Shown here piece after piece: positions 18,330-27,694 of a stretch of 64,000 nucleotides of DNA. Each line of letters begins with the position of its first letter. The first letter of the stretch is position 1. The translations under genes and the position numbers were made by a program. The notes under the pieces were generated by a model that worked only from the letters and a program-made list of their open reading frames with translations, searched no databases and was not told the DNA's origin. The stretch is from JANQMY01 sp965227095 (lineage in GTDB: Bacteria; Pseudomonadota; Alphaproteobacteria; JANQMY01): the NCBI GenBank assembly GCA_965227095.1, contig CBDDFL010000001.1, positions 310,001 through 374,000 of the forward strand, in the 5' to 3' direction.

Positions 18330-18674
18330 TCGCCGAAAGAGATTAAAGAGTCAAATCCTCCTATCAAATGGATGATCCGCTGCGTATCAGCCCAGCATGC
18401 CGCAGGGTCTTAAAGCCGTGTGGGGACGGATAAAACAGCCTCTGTGCGCGCGGTCAAACCATTTAACTCTCGAACCCGAGACCGGCCTCTCTTGAAAGAC
18501 GGCCCCAATAACAAGAAACAGAGACAACGTTCCCCAAAGCACCGCATACTGATGAGGTACCACTGTTCCGAGCGTGACAGGTAACCCCCATTATGTTTCA
18601 AATGCTCCCAAGAAGCCCTTAAATAAAACCAGCCCCCCAATATGGGTGCCTTAAAAAGCCAATGGACCGATATT
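18330..18674. other. Non-coding region before the acyl-CoA dehydrogenase pseudogene
   Basis: No supported gene. The frames that cross it are shadows without family features. It presumably holds the promoter of the rightward acyl-CoA dehydrogenase gene; no operator of the other families was seen. Confidence 0.5.
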
Positions 18675-19843
18675 ATGTATTTCAAAGATGAGCCGGAGCA
18701 CATCACTATACTTCGAGACACCCTCCGTCGCTTTGCCGAAAAGGAAGCCCCAAGGGAAAGCGTTCGCGAATGGGATCGGGAATGCCGCTTTCCGAAAGAC
18801 GTCTTTCGAAAGTTAGCGGATCTTGGCGTCTGTGGATTGACCGTCGAAGAAAAATTTGGCGGAAGCGGCATTGACATAGTCGCCGCGATTGCGGTCATCG
18901 AAGAACTTTCACGAAAGAGCACCGCGTTGGCGGGGCCATACATTCACTGCGCGTTCTATGGCGGGTTGAATATTGGAGAAAGCGGATCCCCCCAGCAGAA
19001 GGAAGAGCTTTTGCCTCGCATCGCCAACGGCGACGTGATTTTTGCCTATGGATTGTCCGAACCCGATGTCGGCGGCGAGCTGGCCAACGTCAAAACAACT
19101 GCCCGCAAGTCAAGTGACGGGAAGAGTGTGATCATCAACGGAACAAAACGCTGGTGTACTGCGTCGAAAGAGTCAGACTACATTCTTTGTCTGACGAAAT
19201 CTGATTCAGATGCGCCGAAATATCAGAACCTGTCGTTCATCTTGGTGCCAACAGGCCTCCCGGCATCACCATGCACCCCATCAAGCACACAAGCATACGC
19301 TACGCCGAGACTACGGACACGATTTTCGAGGATGTGGAGGTTCCCATCGAAAATGTGCTGGGTGGAAAAGAGGGCTGGAATAAAGGCTGGCAGATGTTGG
19401 CCGGACCTGCATTGGATGTCGAAAAACTCGAGACGGCCGCCTGCGCATTGGGGATCGCAACGGCCGCAGTTGAAGACGCGTGGCAATACGCCCAAGAACG
19501 CAAGCAATTTGGTGGCGTGATTTCGGGACATCAGGCCGTTCGCCATTCACTCGTGGACGCGCGGACCAAATTGACGGCATGCCGTCACATGCTGTACCAC
19601 GCCGCTTGGCTGGCAAACGAAAACCGTCCCTGTGCGGTGGAAACCTCCATGGCCAAGCTTTTTGTCTCCGATACGACGGTTGAAATCGTGATGGCTTGCC
19701 AGCGGGTTATGGGGGCTTACGGATTAGCCGAAGAATACGACATGGAACGGTATATGCGCGATATCATTTGCTGGCCAATTGTCGGTGGGTCTTCAAACAT
19801 GCAAAGAAACAACATCGCCGCTCGCCTAAAGCTTGCGAATTAA
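18675..19843 (+). pseudogene. Acyl-CoA dehydrogenase with a one-base frameshift
   Basis: Two overlapping frames together encode one acyl-CoA dehydrogenase. The first runs from MYFKDEPEHITILRDTL through GLSEPDVGGELANV and VIINGTKRWCTASK to VPTGL. The second resumes with PGITMHPIKHTSIRYAETT and ends with GGSSNMQRNNIAARL. The break is a missing base near 19257-19258; restoring one base gives exactly 390 codons, a normal family length. No slippery sequence suggests programmed frameshifting. It is either a recent mutation or a sequencing/assembly error. Another ATG lies upstream at 18642, but the family start MYF favours 18675. Confidence 0.8.
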
Positions 19844-19926
19844 CATAATCGACTGGGTAGGAAGATCCCACGTCCGTCTGCACGCGCAATTTCAGAACAG
19901 CCGTTTCTCCGCATGGGCACGGACAG

Positions 19927-20925
19927 TTACGTGTCCATCACCAATACAGCGGCACCGTCAAAGCGGCCTTCCCGCAAATCGGCCAACGCGGTGTTCGCGT
20001 CTTCCAAGCGATAGGTATGGGTAGACGTTTTCACGGGAACGGTAGGCGCGACCTCCAAGAACGCAATACCGTCGTCCCGTGTAAGATTAGCGACCGATGT
20101 GATGGTCCGTTCTTCCCATAAATCTTTATACGGAAAGCTGGGAATATCACTCATATGGATGCCGGCGCAAACGACAGTGCCGCCCTTGTCGACCGCGCGT
20201 AAGGCCACCGGTACGAGAGATCCCACCGGGGCAAAAATGATCGCGGCATCCAGCAAAACCGGCGGATGATCTTGGCTGCCGCCCGCCCAGACAGCCCCCA
20301 TTTTCTTCGCGAAAGTCTGAGCCTGTTCGTCATCTGGTTTTGTAAACGCATAGACTTCGCGGCCTTGATGCACCGCGACTTGCGTTATGATATGCGCGGC
20401 AGCACCAAACCCATAAACCCCAAGACGCTGCGCGGTCCCGGCCGCGCGCAAAGACCGAAAACCGATAAGACCCGCGCACATCAGCGGCGCGGCTTCTACG
20501 TCCAAGTAATCGTCCGGAATAGGAAAACAGTATCGGGAATCGGCCAAGGTATATTCCGCGAACCCACCGTCAATGGTGTATCCCGTGAATTTGGCGTCAG
20601 CACACAGGTTTTCTTGACCGCCCAAACAAAAACGGCACGTCCCGCAGGTATACCCCAGCCACGGGACGCCAACCCGGTCACCCACCCGAAGGTCTTCGAC
20701 ATCTGGCCCCACCGCATGCACACGACCGACGATTTCGTGGCCTGGCACCAAGGGGAGTTTTGGTGACGTAAGATCCCCATCCACAACATGCAAATCCGTC
20801 CGACAGACCGCACATGCCGCAACCTTGATCCGTATCTGCCCATCTCCGGGAACGGGAAGGGACGCTTCCTCTCGCCTAAGCGGTTTTCCAACCTGGTGCA
20901 GGACCATCTTTCGATACCGCGTCAC
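19927..20925 (-). CDS. Zinc-dependent alcohol dehydrogenase
   Basis: Medium-chain dehydrogenase/reductase of 332 residues. The catalytic zinc is bound by CAVCRTDLH (Cys38 region) and GHEIVGRV; the structural zinc by CGTCRFCLGGQENLC (about 93-107). The nucleotide fold LGVYGFGAAAHI has the glycine-rich turn in the variant form found in AdhA-like zinc-binding enzymes. It starts with GTG; GGGAGG lies 5 bases upstream. Likely role: NAD(P)-dependent oxidation or reduction of an alcohol/aldehyde. It is separated from DUF6629 by 44 bases and may share its transcript. Confidence 0.88.
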   Translation of the reverse strand: MTRYRKMVLHQVGKPLRREEASLPVPGDGQIRIKVAACAVCRTDLHVVDGDLTSPKLPLVPGHEIVGRVHAVGPDVEDLRVGDRVGVPWLGYTCGTCRFCLGGQENLCADAKFTGYTIDGGFAEYTLADSRYCFPIPDDYLDVEAAPLMCAGLIGFRSLRAAGTAQRLGVYGFGAAAHIITQVAVHQGREVYAFTKPDDEQAQTFAKKMGAVWAGGSQDHPPVLLDAAIIFAPVGSLVPVALRAVDKGGTVVCAGIHMSDIPSFPYKDLWEERTITSVANLTRDDGIAFLEVAPTVPVKTSTHTYRLEDANTALADLREGRFDGAAVLVMDT

Positions 20926-20969
20926 ACCGACCTCCCGGGTTTTGCTGCCGACGCCCCTTCAATAATCCG

Positions 20970-21623
20970 CTAGGCAGATTCTCTTTGCGAAGCGGATGCC
21001 GTTCTTTGACTGACAAGATGACGGTAGATGAGAATGCTGGCGCCGGCGGCAAAAAAGCACCACACGGAAACAAAGGTGTACCAATAAAAATATCCCGCCA
21101 CCAGAAAACCACACACCAAAACCACGCCAAGCTGCTGGAGCGATCGATGTGTAGACAGCAGGAAGGGACCGCAGGTCACCATTAGATAGATCGGATAAAT
21201 CGCATACGAATAATCTAGACCGTTTTCATATCGAATATGGAAGGTCGTGGCAGAGGCACCGTAGGGGCTTATCCACATCTTGAACAACAGATAAGCGGCA
21301 AGGACCGTTCCCGCCGCCAACAGCCCTCGCATGAACCGTTTTCGCTGTGGCGACTCTTCAACCAGCAAAAGCGCATAGGGCACCAATATCGGCCAAACAA
21401 CTTCGGCAAATAGAACGAATGTGGCCGTCAATGCGCATGCTCCGGCAGACGACGACCCGAGGGATAGCCATACGCCCCCCTCTACCGCTTGTTGAACCGC
21501 AAACAGCGCGGGAAAAGCACCCAGCAATACTTCTCGACGCCCCTGCACGGCATAAAGACAGGCAATCCCCGTGGCACCAGTCACACCGGCCATAACGAAA
21601 CTCGCCGTCGCTGAGAAACACAT
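20970..21623 (-). CDS. DUF6629 family membrane protein
   Basis: A 217-residue polytopic membrane protein with about seven hydrophobic segments. The start MCFSATASFVMAG is the hallmark of DUF6629, and GGGGAGGA lies upstream of the ATG at 21623; a longer frame to 21758 lacks these features. Function unknown. The C-terminus after the last segment is short and polar. It is divergent from the RND exporter gene across a 245-base gap. Confidence 0.75.
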   Translation of the reverse strand: MCFSATASFVMAGVTGATGIACLYAVQGRREVLLGAFPALFAVQQAVEGGVWLSLGSSSAGACALTATFVLFAEVVWPILVPYALLLVEESPQRKRFMRGLLAAGTVLAAYLLFKMWISPYGASATTFHIRYENGLDYSYAIYPIYLMVTCGPFLLSTHRSLQQLGVVLVCGFLVAGYFYWYTFVSVWCFFAAGASILIYRHLVSQRTASASQRESA

Positions 21624-21868
21624 CTGGCGGATCCTCCCCTTTTCAGCATAGACCGCCAAACGGTCCCAGCATTGATCTCGCTCAATGACGGGCAGCTCTC
21701 TTTTTGACCGACTCCCGGCGGCAGACAGCGACGTTCCCGTGTCCCTAAATTCAAACACCCCTTGGGCACATTTGCGAGAGCTGATTTTTGAACGCCCCTC
21801 ATCGCTGTTATGTTACTGTCTTGATTGTGGAATCACTCCTGTGATCCGCCCTGGGGAAGTTGAGCGCG

Positions 21869-24391
21869 ATGATGAGCAATTGGCTAAAAAAGTTCTACGT
21901 CAAATTGATCATTGCAAACCCCACCCGAACAATCTTTCTTGTTGCCGTTTGCACCATCATCTTTGGATTCCTGGGCCAACGCATTCATCTTGACGCATCC
22001 TCAGAGTCGCTCATTCTCGAAACAGATGACGCTCTCAAATTCTATCGGTCTATCCGCGCGCGGTACGGGTCCGACGATTTTCTGGTGGTCACTTTTTCTC
22101 CGTACTCTGATTTATTCGCGGACGACACGCTCAACAAGCTGCGCTCTTTGCGGGACGACCTGGCAAAAATTGAACGGGTAGACTCTGTCATTTCACTGCT
22201 TGATGTGCCGCTTGTTAAAAGTCCACCCGTAACGCTGTCTGATCTGCAAAAGGAATTGGTAACGCTGGATAGCCCAAGCGCCGACACCTATCTCGCGCGG
22301 GTGGAGTTTGTGAAAAGCCCGGTGTACCGCAATTTGCTGATCAGTCCCGACGGCAAAACCACAGCGCTCCAAGTTGTCTTTCAACGGGATGACCGCTGGC
22401 ATGAGCTGTTGGAGGCGCGCAACAAGCTCCTTGAACAACAGCTGGAATTCGAGCTGACGCCGTCTCAAGCGCGTGACCTCAAGAGTCTCTCCGATCAGTT
22501 CAACCAGCACACAGCCAGCCTTCAGGTTCAGCAGAGTGCCGATATAGCCCGCGTTCGGGAGATATTGGATCAACATCGGGAATGGGGGGAGATTTATCTT
22601 GGCGGTGTGCCGATGATTGCGTCGGATTCCATTGCCTTCATTCAACAAGACTTGCGTGTCTTCGGCGTCACGGTGTTGTTGATCATCGTCGCCTTATTAC
22701 TTCTTATCTTTCGTAGACCCAGATGGATCCTGCTGCCGGTCCTGATCTGCGGAACGGTCGGCACGATTACCGTCGGCGTTCTTGGTTTTGCGAATTGGCC
22801 GATTACGGTCGTCTCATCTAATTTCGTTTCCCTGCTTTTGATCTTTACGCTATCGCTGTGCATTCACTTGATTGTCCGCTATCGGGAACTGCACGCGGCC
22901 GGTCCAGACCTGCCTCAAAAAGAGTTGGTGCAGCAAACCGTCTTCTCAAAAGCATCGCCCTGTTTTTACACAGCGATCACCACAATCGTTGCTTTCGGAT
23001 CCCTGACATTTAGCGGGATCCGCACCATTATGGATTTTGGGATGATGATGTCGGTTGGTGTGATGATCGCCTTCGCTGTGGTCTTTACCCTCATGCCCGC
23101 TGTGCTCATGCTCATAAAGCCCGGTAAAGCCGCCAATAAAAACAGTCTTACGGATCTTATCACCGGGAAAACAGCAAGCCTGGTTCAAAACACCGGTCGT
23201 GGCGTATTTGTGACGTTCTGTTTGGTCGGGACGATGAGCGCCGTTGGCATGGTTTTTCTGACGGTCGAAAACCGGTTTCTGGATTACTTCCATTCATCGA
23301 CCGAAATCTACAAAGGCATGTCTTTGATCGACCAAGAACTAGGCGGCACGACGCCGTTGGACGTGATCATAGATATGCCGCCACAAGAGATCGTGGTCGA
23401 TGCCTCTGACGACGACGCCTCTGACGACGACGCCTCTGACGACGACTGGGAAGACTCGTTCGAACCCCTCCCAAATATTGATGGCGCAACTGCTGGCTTC
23501 GCCAGTCAAAGCTATTGGTTTAACGCCTATCGCATTGGCCAGGTATATGAGATCCACGACTTTTTGGATGGTCTCCCTGAAACCGGAAAAGTTCTGTCGA
23601 TGACCAGTGCCATGCGTGTTCTCAAGTCGATTGACCCAGACATTGACAGTGCCAATTTCGAGCTGTCGCTTCTGTACAAGGTCATGCCGCAGGATTTTAA
23701 GGACCTTTTATTTTCGCCCTATCTGTCGAGCGATGGCAACCAGATCCGCTTTGCCATTCGCGTGTTTGAGTCTGATCCCGGTCTTCAGCGCTCAGAACTT
23801 CTAGACAAGATACGCACCTCTCTTGTTCGGGACTTTGACCTTGAATCTGACCAAGTACAGCTAACGGGCATGTTGGTACTGTACAACAACATGCTGCAAA
23901 GCCTGTTCCAATCGCAGATCCTCACACTGAGCGTGGTGTTTCTGTCGATCATGGTGATGTTCTGGATATCGTTCCGGAGCGTGCGCTTGGCAGCACTTGC
24001 CATCATTCCCAATATCCTAGCGGCCGCTTTTGTACTGGGAGTCATGGGATGGCTGGAAATTCCGTTGGATCTTATGACCATAACGATTGCCGCCATCAGC
24101 GTGGGCATTGCCGTTGACGATACGATTCACTATGTTCATCGGTGGACGGATGAATATTCAGACACGGGTGACGCCTGGGAAGCGGTGCGAAGAAGCCACG
24201 CAAGCATTGGCCGCGCCATGTATTACACCACAATCACCATCACGCTCGGCTTTTCCGTGTTAGTGTTGTCGAATTTCGTTCCCACGGCCTATTTCGGCAT
24301 CCTGACCGGCATTGCCATGCTGATTGCTTTGATCGCCGACCTCACCCTTTTACCATTGCTGCTGGCATGGGCATATGCGGGACGCCGGTAA
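21869..24391 (+). CDS. RND/MMPL-type exporter
   Basis: Inner-membrane transporter of 840 residues with the duplicated RND plan: one segment, a large periplasmic loop, then five segments, repeated. SVGIAVDDTIHYVHRW in the second half is the conserved TM4 region with the proton-relay aspartates. This subgroup (MMPL, hopanoid-type HpnN-like and patched-like) exports lipids or hydrophobic molecules. The ATG at 21869 follows GGGGAAG. The second periplasmic loop carries an acidic insertion of three DASDD-type repeats (about residues 511-526). A role in lipid or sterol-like export is an inference. Confidence 0.87.
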   Translation: MMSNWLKKFYVKLIIANPTRTIFLVAVCTIIFGFLGQRIHLDASSESLILETDDALKFYRSIRARYGSDDFLVVTFSPYSDLFADDTLNKLRSLRDDLAKIERVDSVISLLDVPLVKSPPVTLSDLQKELVTLDSPSADTYLARVEFVKSPVYRNLLISPDGKTTALQVVFQRDDRWHELLEARNKLLEQQLEFELTPSQARDLKSLSDQFNQHTASLQVQQSADIARVREILDQHREWGEIYLGGVPMIASDSIAFIQQDLRVFGVTVLLIIVALLLLIFRRPRWILLPVLICGTVGTITVGVLGFANWPITVVSSNFVSLLLIFTLSLCIHLIVRYRELHAAGPDLPQKELVQQTVFSKASPCFYTAITTIVAFGSLTFSGIRTIMDFGMMMSVGVMIAFAVVFTLMPAVLMLIKPGKAANKNSLTDLITGKTASLVQNTGRGVFVTFCLVGTMSAVGMVFLTVENRFLDYFHSSTEIYKGMSLIDQELGGTTPLDVIIDMPPQEIVVDASDDDASDDDASDDDWEDSFEPLPNIDGATAGFASQSYWFNAYRIGQVYEIHDFLDGLPETGKVLSMTSAMRVLKSIDPDIDSANFELSLLYKVMPQDFKDLLFSPYLSSDGNQIRFAIRVFESDPGLQRSELLDKIRTSLVRDFDLESDQVQLTGMLVLYNNMLQSLFQSQILTLSVVFLSIMVMFWISFRSVRLAALAIIPNILAAAFVLGVMGWLEIPLDLMTITIAAISVGIAVDDTIHYVHRWTDEYSDTGDAWEAVRRSHASIGRAMYYTTITITLGFSVLVLSNFVPTAYFGILTGIAMLIALIADLTLLPLLLAWAYAGRR
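23402..23446 (+). repeat. Three perfect 15-base tandem repeats inside the exporter gene
   Basis: The unit GCCTCTGACGACGAC occurs three times (23402-23416, 23417-23431, 23432-23446), encoding ASDDD repeats. Copies are identical at DNA level, which points to recent expansion by slippage; the unit keeps the frame. Confidence 0.95.
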
Positions 24392-24422
24392 AGCCGGCGC
24401 TCGGATCTACCGACATTTTTTC
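24383..24422 (+). terminator. Possible terminator after the exporter gene
   Basis: CGCCGG (24383-24388) pairs with CCGGCG (24394-24399) around TAAAG, which includes the stop codon; a T-run follows only after a second weak stem (CGG/CCG). Imperfect, and located between convergent genes. Confidence 0.35.
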
Positions 24423-24436
24423 GCTGGGCGATTTGA

Positions 24437-26575
24437 TCAAAGCGGTCGAACGGTGACCTCGAATCCATCCAGAAAACTCATGCCCGAGATCTGTTCAACG
24501 GAGTCTGGCGTCGACGGCGCGATGGCATTCACATTGGCGCCCGACTTGGCGTTCGCCCGTTGCCAGCCCCCCTCATGGCCCCATCCATGAGGATAGGAGA
24601 CACCGCCCTGAATAACGTCTTCGGAAAACTCCACATCGACGACAATGCTCCCCCATTTCGAGGTAAGCTCGGCCTGTTGACCCTCCGAGAGCTTGATGTC
24701 CGCGGCATCGTCCGGATGGATCAAAAGCTTTGGTGCGTCCGATCGAACAAGCCGCTCGACATTATGCATCCAAGAATTGATCGACCGCAGCTTGCGTGAC
24801 GAAAACAATCGCAGGCCGCCGCCTGTTTGCGCATCTTCATTCTGCAGACGCGCGAACTCCGCTTCGATCAGCGGCGCCCACAGATGGATTTTTCCATCCT
24901 CATGCTTGAGGCGCGACGACAATTCGAACGCCCAACGGCCGCGTTTCAGCATAAAACCATGCGGGTGTGCTTTTAAATCGTCGAGCGACAGATCCTCGGA
25001 GTCTTCTCCGGCATCCTGCCCTTCGGGGCCACTTCTCAACGCGGCATCGACAATTTCCATCGGAGACAGCTCAAACGGTGCCGCCTTTCCTAATCGCGCG
25101 GCGATTTCTTTGTACACATCAAATTCGCTGCGCACCTCTCCCCGCGGGGGCAGCACTGCCGGCACATGCTGAACGAATGGTCGGACCATGTGGCCAAAGA
25201 AGATGAGCGGGACATCCTCCCGTTCAAACTGCGTTGGCCCAGGCAGGATGTAGTCGGCATGTTTGTTCGTCTCTGTCATATAAATGTCGAAAGAGACCAT
25301 AAGATCCAGCATCTTGAACCCATCGACGAGCTTGGAGCCGCCCGGCATGGACATGACCGGGTTGGCGCCGGTCACAAAAAGTGCCCGGACCCTGCCAGGG
25401 CCGGGCAGCACCATCTCGTCGCGCAAGGTGACACTCGGCAAGGACCCGCCGAGAGACGGAAGTCCGCTGGTGCGGGAAGCGCCTGGACGATACCCGGACA
25501 GGCCGGAGGCCGATAGCATTTCTCCGGAATCGGAGGCACCGTGACCGAAACCTACACCACCTACCCGGTGAAATTTACCGGCAACAATGTTTAACGCAAG
25601 CAACAGCACATTGGACAATGTCGCGAAACGGCCGCGGCACAGGCCGGTTCTGCCCATCGCCGCTGCTCTTTCATTCCGGGCGAAGGCCACCGCCATGCTC
25701 CGAATGTCTTCCGCAGCGACACCGCAATGCATTGATGCGGCCTCTGGCGTGACGGATGCGACAGCGGCCCTCAGATCTTCCCATCCTGTGGTCATCGACG
25801 AAAGAAAAGTGGTGTCCGCAAGGTCTTCTCGAAAAAGAACGTGGATCATAGCGGCCAAAAGCCAGACATCCGTATTGGGCTTAATGGGCACGTGATGGAA
25901 TTTTTTCGCGGTTTCGGTTTTGCGCGGATCGATCACCGTGACCCTGCCCCGTCGAGCGATGTCGTCCAAGTCTTCGCGAATGCGCGGCGCGATCATCAAC
26001 GACCCATGCGAGATGAGCGGATTAGACCCAAACATCAAAAGGTGGTCGCAGTTCGGAAGGTCTGGGAAGACCCATGAACTATTCTCAAACAAGAGCTGAT
26101 GGGCGAGCATCACCGATGCAATATCCTCGGTGGTCGGAGAGAACGTTTTGGTCGAGCCGATCGCCTGCTGAAACAGGCCTGGCGCCATCATGCTGGCAAT
26201 ACCAAAGGATGCTGGATTGCCAAATACGGACGCAAAGGCATCCGGTCCGTCTTGCGCCAATATATCGCCGAGACGGGCGCCGATGTCATCAAGCGCCTCG
26301 TCCCAGGACACTCTTTTGAACTGTCCTGGCGACCCGTCGCGTTTCATCGGATAGATCACCCGGTCAGGATCGCTGGTCACGTCCGCCATGGCGGGCCCCT
26401 TGACGCAGATGTGACCCTTGGAGTGGGGGTTGTCGTGGTCCGGCGTGACTTTCGTGACCTGTCCGCCCTCCACCGTCGCAACCATGCCGCACAGCGCTTC
26501 GCAGGTCCGGCAATAGGTGACGTGGTCGCCGTCAGCGCCAGGAACGGATGATAGGCGTGGCCCGATTTCCCCCAT
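24437..26575 (-). CDS. Molybdopterin oxidoreductase (DMSO-reductase family)
   Basis: A 712-residue Mo/W-bisPGD enzyme. The N-terminal [4Fe-4S] site is CRTCEALC with a fourth Cys in KGHICVKG. IDPRKTETAK and the C-terminal GVSYPHGWGHEGGW belong to the cofactor-binding domains. No Cys or Sec stands at the usual Mo-ligand region (KTFSPTTEDIAS). There is no Tat signal, so it is probably cytoplasmic. The ATG at 26575 follows AAGGA; a frame extension to 26602 has none. A perfect TCTAAT-type operator is 51 bases upstream, placing it in cluster A. The substrate is unknown; a relative is encoded at 40941. Confidence 0.88.
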   Translation of the reverse strand: MGEIGPRLSSVPGADGDHVTYCRTCEALCGMVATVEGGQVTKVTPDHDNPHSKGHICVKGPAMADVTSDPDRVIYPMKRDGSPGQFKRVSWDEALDDIGARLGDILAQDGPDAFASVFGNPASFGIASMMAPGLFQQAIGSTKTFSPTTEDIASVMLAHQLLFENSSWVFPDLPNCDHLLMFGSNPLISHGSLMIAPRIREDLDDIARRGRVTVIDPRKTETAKKFHHVPIKPNTDVWLLAAMIHVLFREDLADTTFLSSMTTGWEDLRAAVASVTPEAASMHCGVAAEDIRSMAVAFARNERAAAMGRTGLCRGRFATLSNVLLLALNIVAGKFHRVGGVGFGHGASDSGEMLSASGLSGYRPGASRTSGLPSLGGSLPSVTLRDEMVLPGPGRVRALFVTGANPVMSMPGGSKLVDGFKMLDLMVSFDIYMTETNKHADYILPGPTQFEREDVPLIFFGHMVRPFVQHVPAVLPPRGEVRSEFDVYKEIAARLGKAAPFELSPMEIVDAALRSGPEGQDAGEDSEDLSLDDLKAHPHGFMLKRGRWAFELSSRLKHEDGKIHLWAPLIEAEFARLQNEDAQTGGGLRLFSSRKLRSINSWMHNVERLVRSDAPKLLIHPDDAADIKLSEGQQAELTSKWGSIVVDVEFSEDVIQGGVSYPHGWGHEGGWQRANAKSGANVNAIAPSTPDSVEQISGMSFLDGFEVTVRPL

Positions 26576-26625
26576 GATCCGCGTCCTTTCGATCCCCACC
26601 ACTTGGTTGGGGAATGGGAAACAAT

Positions 26626-26642
26626 ATCTAATATCATTAGAT
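26626..26642. promoter_or_regulatory. Cluster A operator, best copy
   Basis: ATCTAAT-ATC-ATTAGAT, perfect 7-base arms. It lies 51 bases upstream of the molybdopterin oxidoreductase gene, in the region divergent from the TetR gene. Six similar sites occur in cluster A. Confidence 0.75.
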
Positions 26643-26663
26643 TATAAGTTTCCACGCTGTTTG

Positions 26664-26678
26664 TCTATAATGGCTAGG
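26664..26678. promoter_or_regulatory. Cluster A operator, degenerate second copy
   Basis: TCTATAATGGCTAGG keeps the TCTA-N7-TAG core. It lies 37 bases from the better site, on the side of the TetR gene, and could allow autoregulation. Confidence 0.4.
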
Positions 26679-26868
26679 TAAAATCGGCGGATCGCCGGTC
26701 GTCCGGCAAATCCGCCCAAATGCGATGAGACAAATTTGCTGGTTGCCCGCTTCCGACCGATGGATCGAGAATAAAAGTTTCGCATTTTTCGTGGCGCGAG
26801 CCATGTATGGCGATCGAAGATCTGATACTAAAACGCACCGGAAAACGAAGAGACTGAGGAACGACTAG

Positions 26869-27561
26869 TTGGCCCGCCCAGAAAAACCCATCATTTCTCG
26901 AGAACGTGCTGCCCGCGCAGCGCTTGGCGTGATCGATACCCATGGGCTGGATGCCCTCAGCCTTGAACTGGTGGCGCGGCGCCTTGGCGTGAAAGCCCCC
27001 TCTCTCTATTACCACTTTAAAAACAAGGCCGCGATCTTGTCGGAAGTTGCGCTCTTGATTCTCAGAGAAGAAATCGAAGCACCGCAACCAGACAGTGAGG
27101 ATTGGGAGGAGATGCTCACCGGGCTGTGCGTCGACACGCGGCGCGGCATTCTACGTCACCCGAACGCAGCCCCCTTGATGCTGCAGTACTTCCCGCGGCA
27201 TATTTTGTTGGGGGCATACGACTTTTGGACCGCACAATGTCCGTACCCGGCTGAAATACAAATGGTTATTTTGGACGGGACCGAGAAACTCACCTTCGGA
27301 TCGGCTTTGTTCGAGGCGGCGGCTCGAGCCAATTCCGTTGAACCAATGCCCGAATTTGATCCAAAGAAATACCCCGACCTCGCACGCGCGGTGCGGGCCA
27401 ATCCTTATGACAATGAAGAACTGTTCGCGCAGACAATTAAAGCCTTCCTGGCCGGCTTCCGCGAGACGCCGCACGCCGAAAAGAAAAAAAGCAAGAAAGC
27501 GCCAAAGATAAAGAAACGCAAATCCGAAAAAGCTGAAGCGGACGTGCCACAGGCTGACTGA
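26869..27561 (+). CDS. TetR-family regulator of cluster A
   Basis: A 230-residue repressor-type protein. The helix-turn-helix is at about residues 31-52 (SLELVARRLGVKAPSLYYHF). The middle is the ligand/dimer domain of the tetracycline-type TetR C-terminal group. The C-terminus from about residue 200 is unusually lysine-rich (KKKSKKAPKIKKRKSEK), perhaps aiding DNA binding. It starts with TTG, with GAGGA 8 bases upstream. It is the only DNA-binding protein within cluster A and is divergent from a gene carrying a perfect ATCTAAT-N3-ATTAGAT palindrome, so it probably controls all promoters that carry this motif. Confidence 0.86.
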   Translation: MARPEKPIISRERAARAALGVIDTHGLDALSLELVARRLGVKAPSLYYHFKNKAAILSEVALLILREEIEAPQPDSEDWEEMLTGLCVDTRRGILRHPNAAPLMLQYFPRHILLGAYDFWTAQCPYPAEIQMVILDGTEKLTFGSALFEAAARANSVEPMPEFDPKKYPDLARAVRANPYDNEELFAQTIKAFLAGFRETPHAEKKKSKKAPKIKKRKSEKAEADVPQAD

Positions 27562-27627
27562 ACGGCACGTCGGACGCCGATACACAACCTTAGCTGTCTT
27601 ACTTACGCCTTCACCCACGACAAAATA

Positions 27628-27649
27628 GGCCGCGGAATAATCCGCGGCC
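27628..27649 (-). terminator. Terminator of the cluster A TonB receptor
   Basis: GGCCGCGGA pairs with TCCGCGGCC around a four-base loop. On the minus strand it is followed by TATTTTG. It may also end the convergent TetR transcript. Confidence 0.75.
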
Positions 27650-27694
27650 ATCAGTTGTTTGAAGATCCCCTTCTGAGGATCGGGGAGGAAAACG

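Noticed and set aside
19250..19275. Programmed frameshifting in the acyl-CoA dehydrogenase gene
   Set aside because: No slippery heptamer and no downstream structure seen; a mutation or sequence error is simpler.
23402..23446. Tandem repeats considered as a CRISPR or regulatory repeat
   Set aside because: Fifteen-base direct repeats without spacers, in frame inside a coding sequence.
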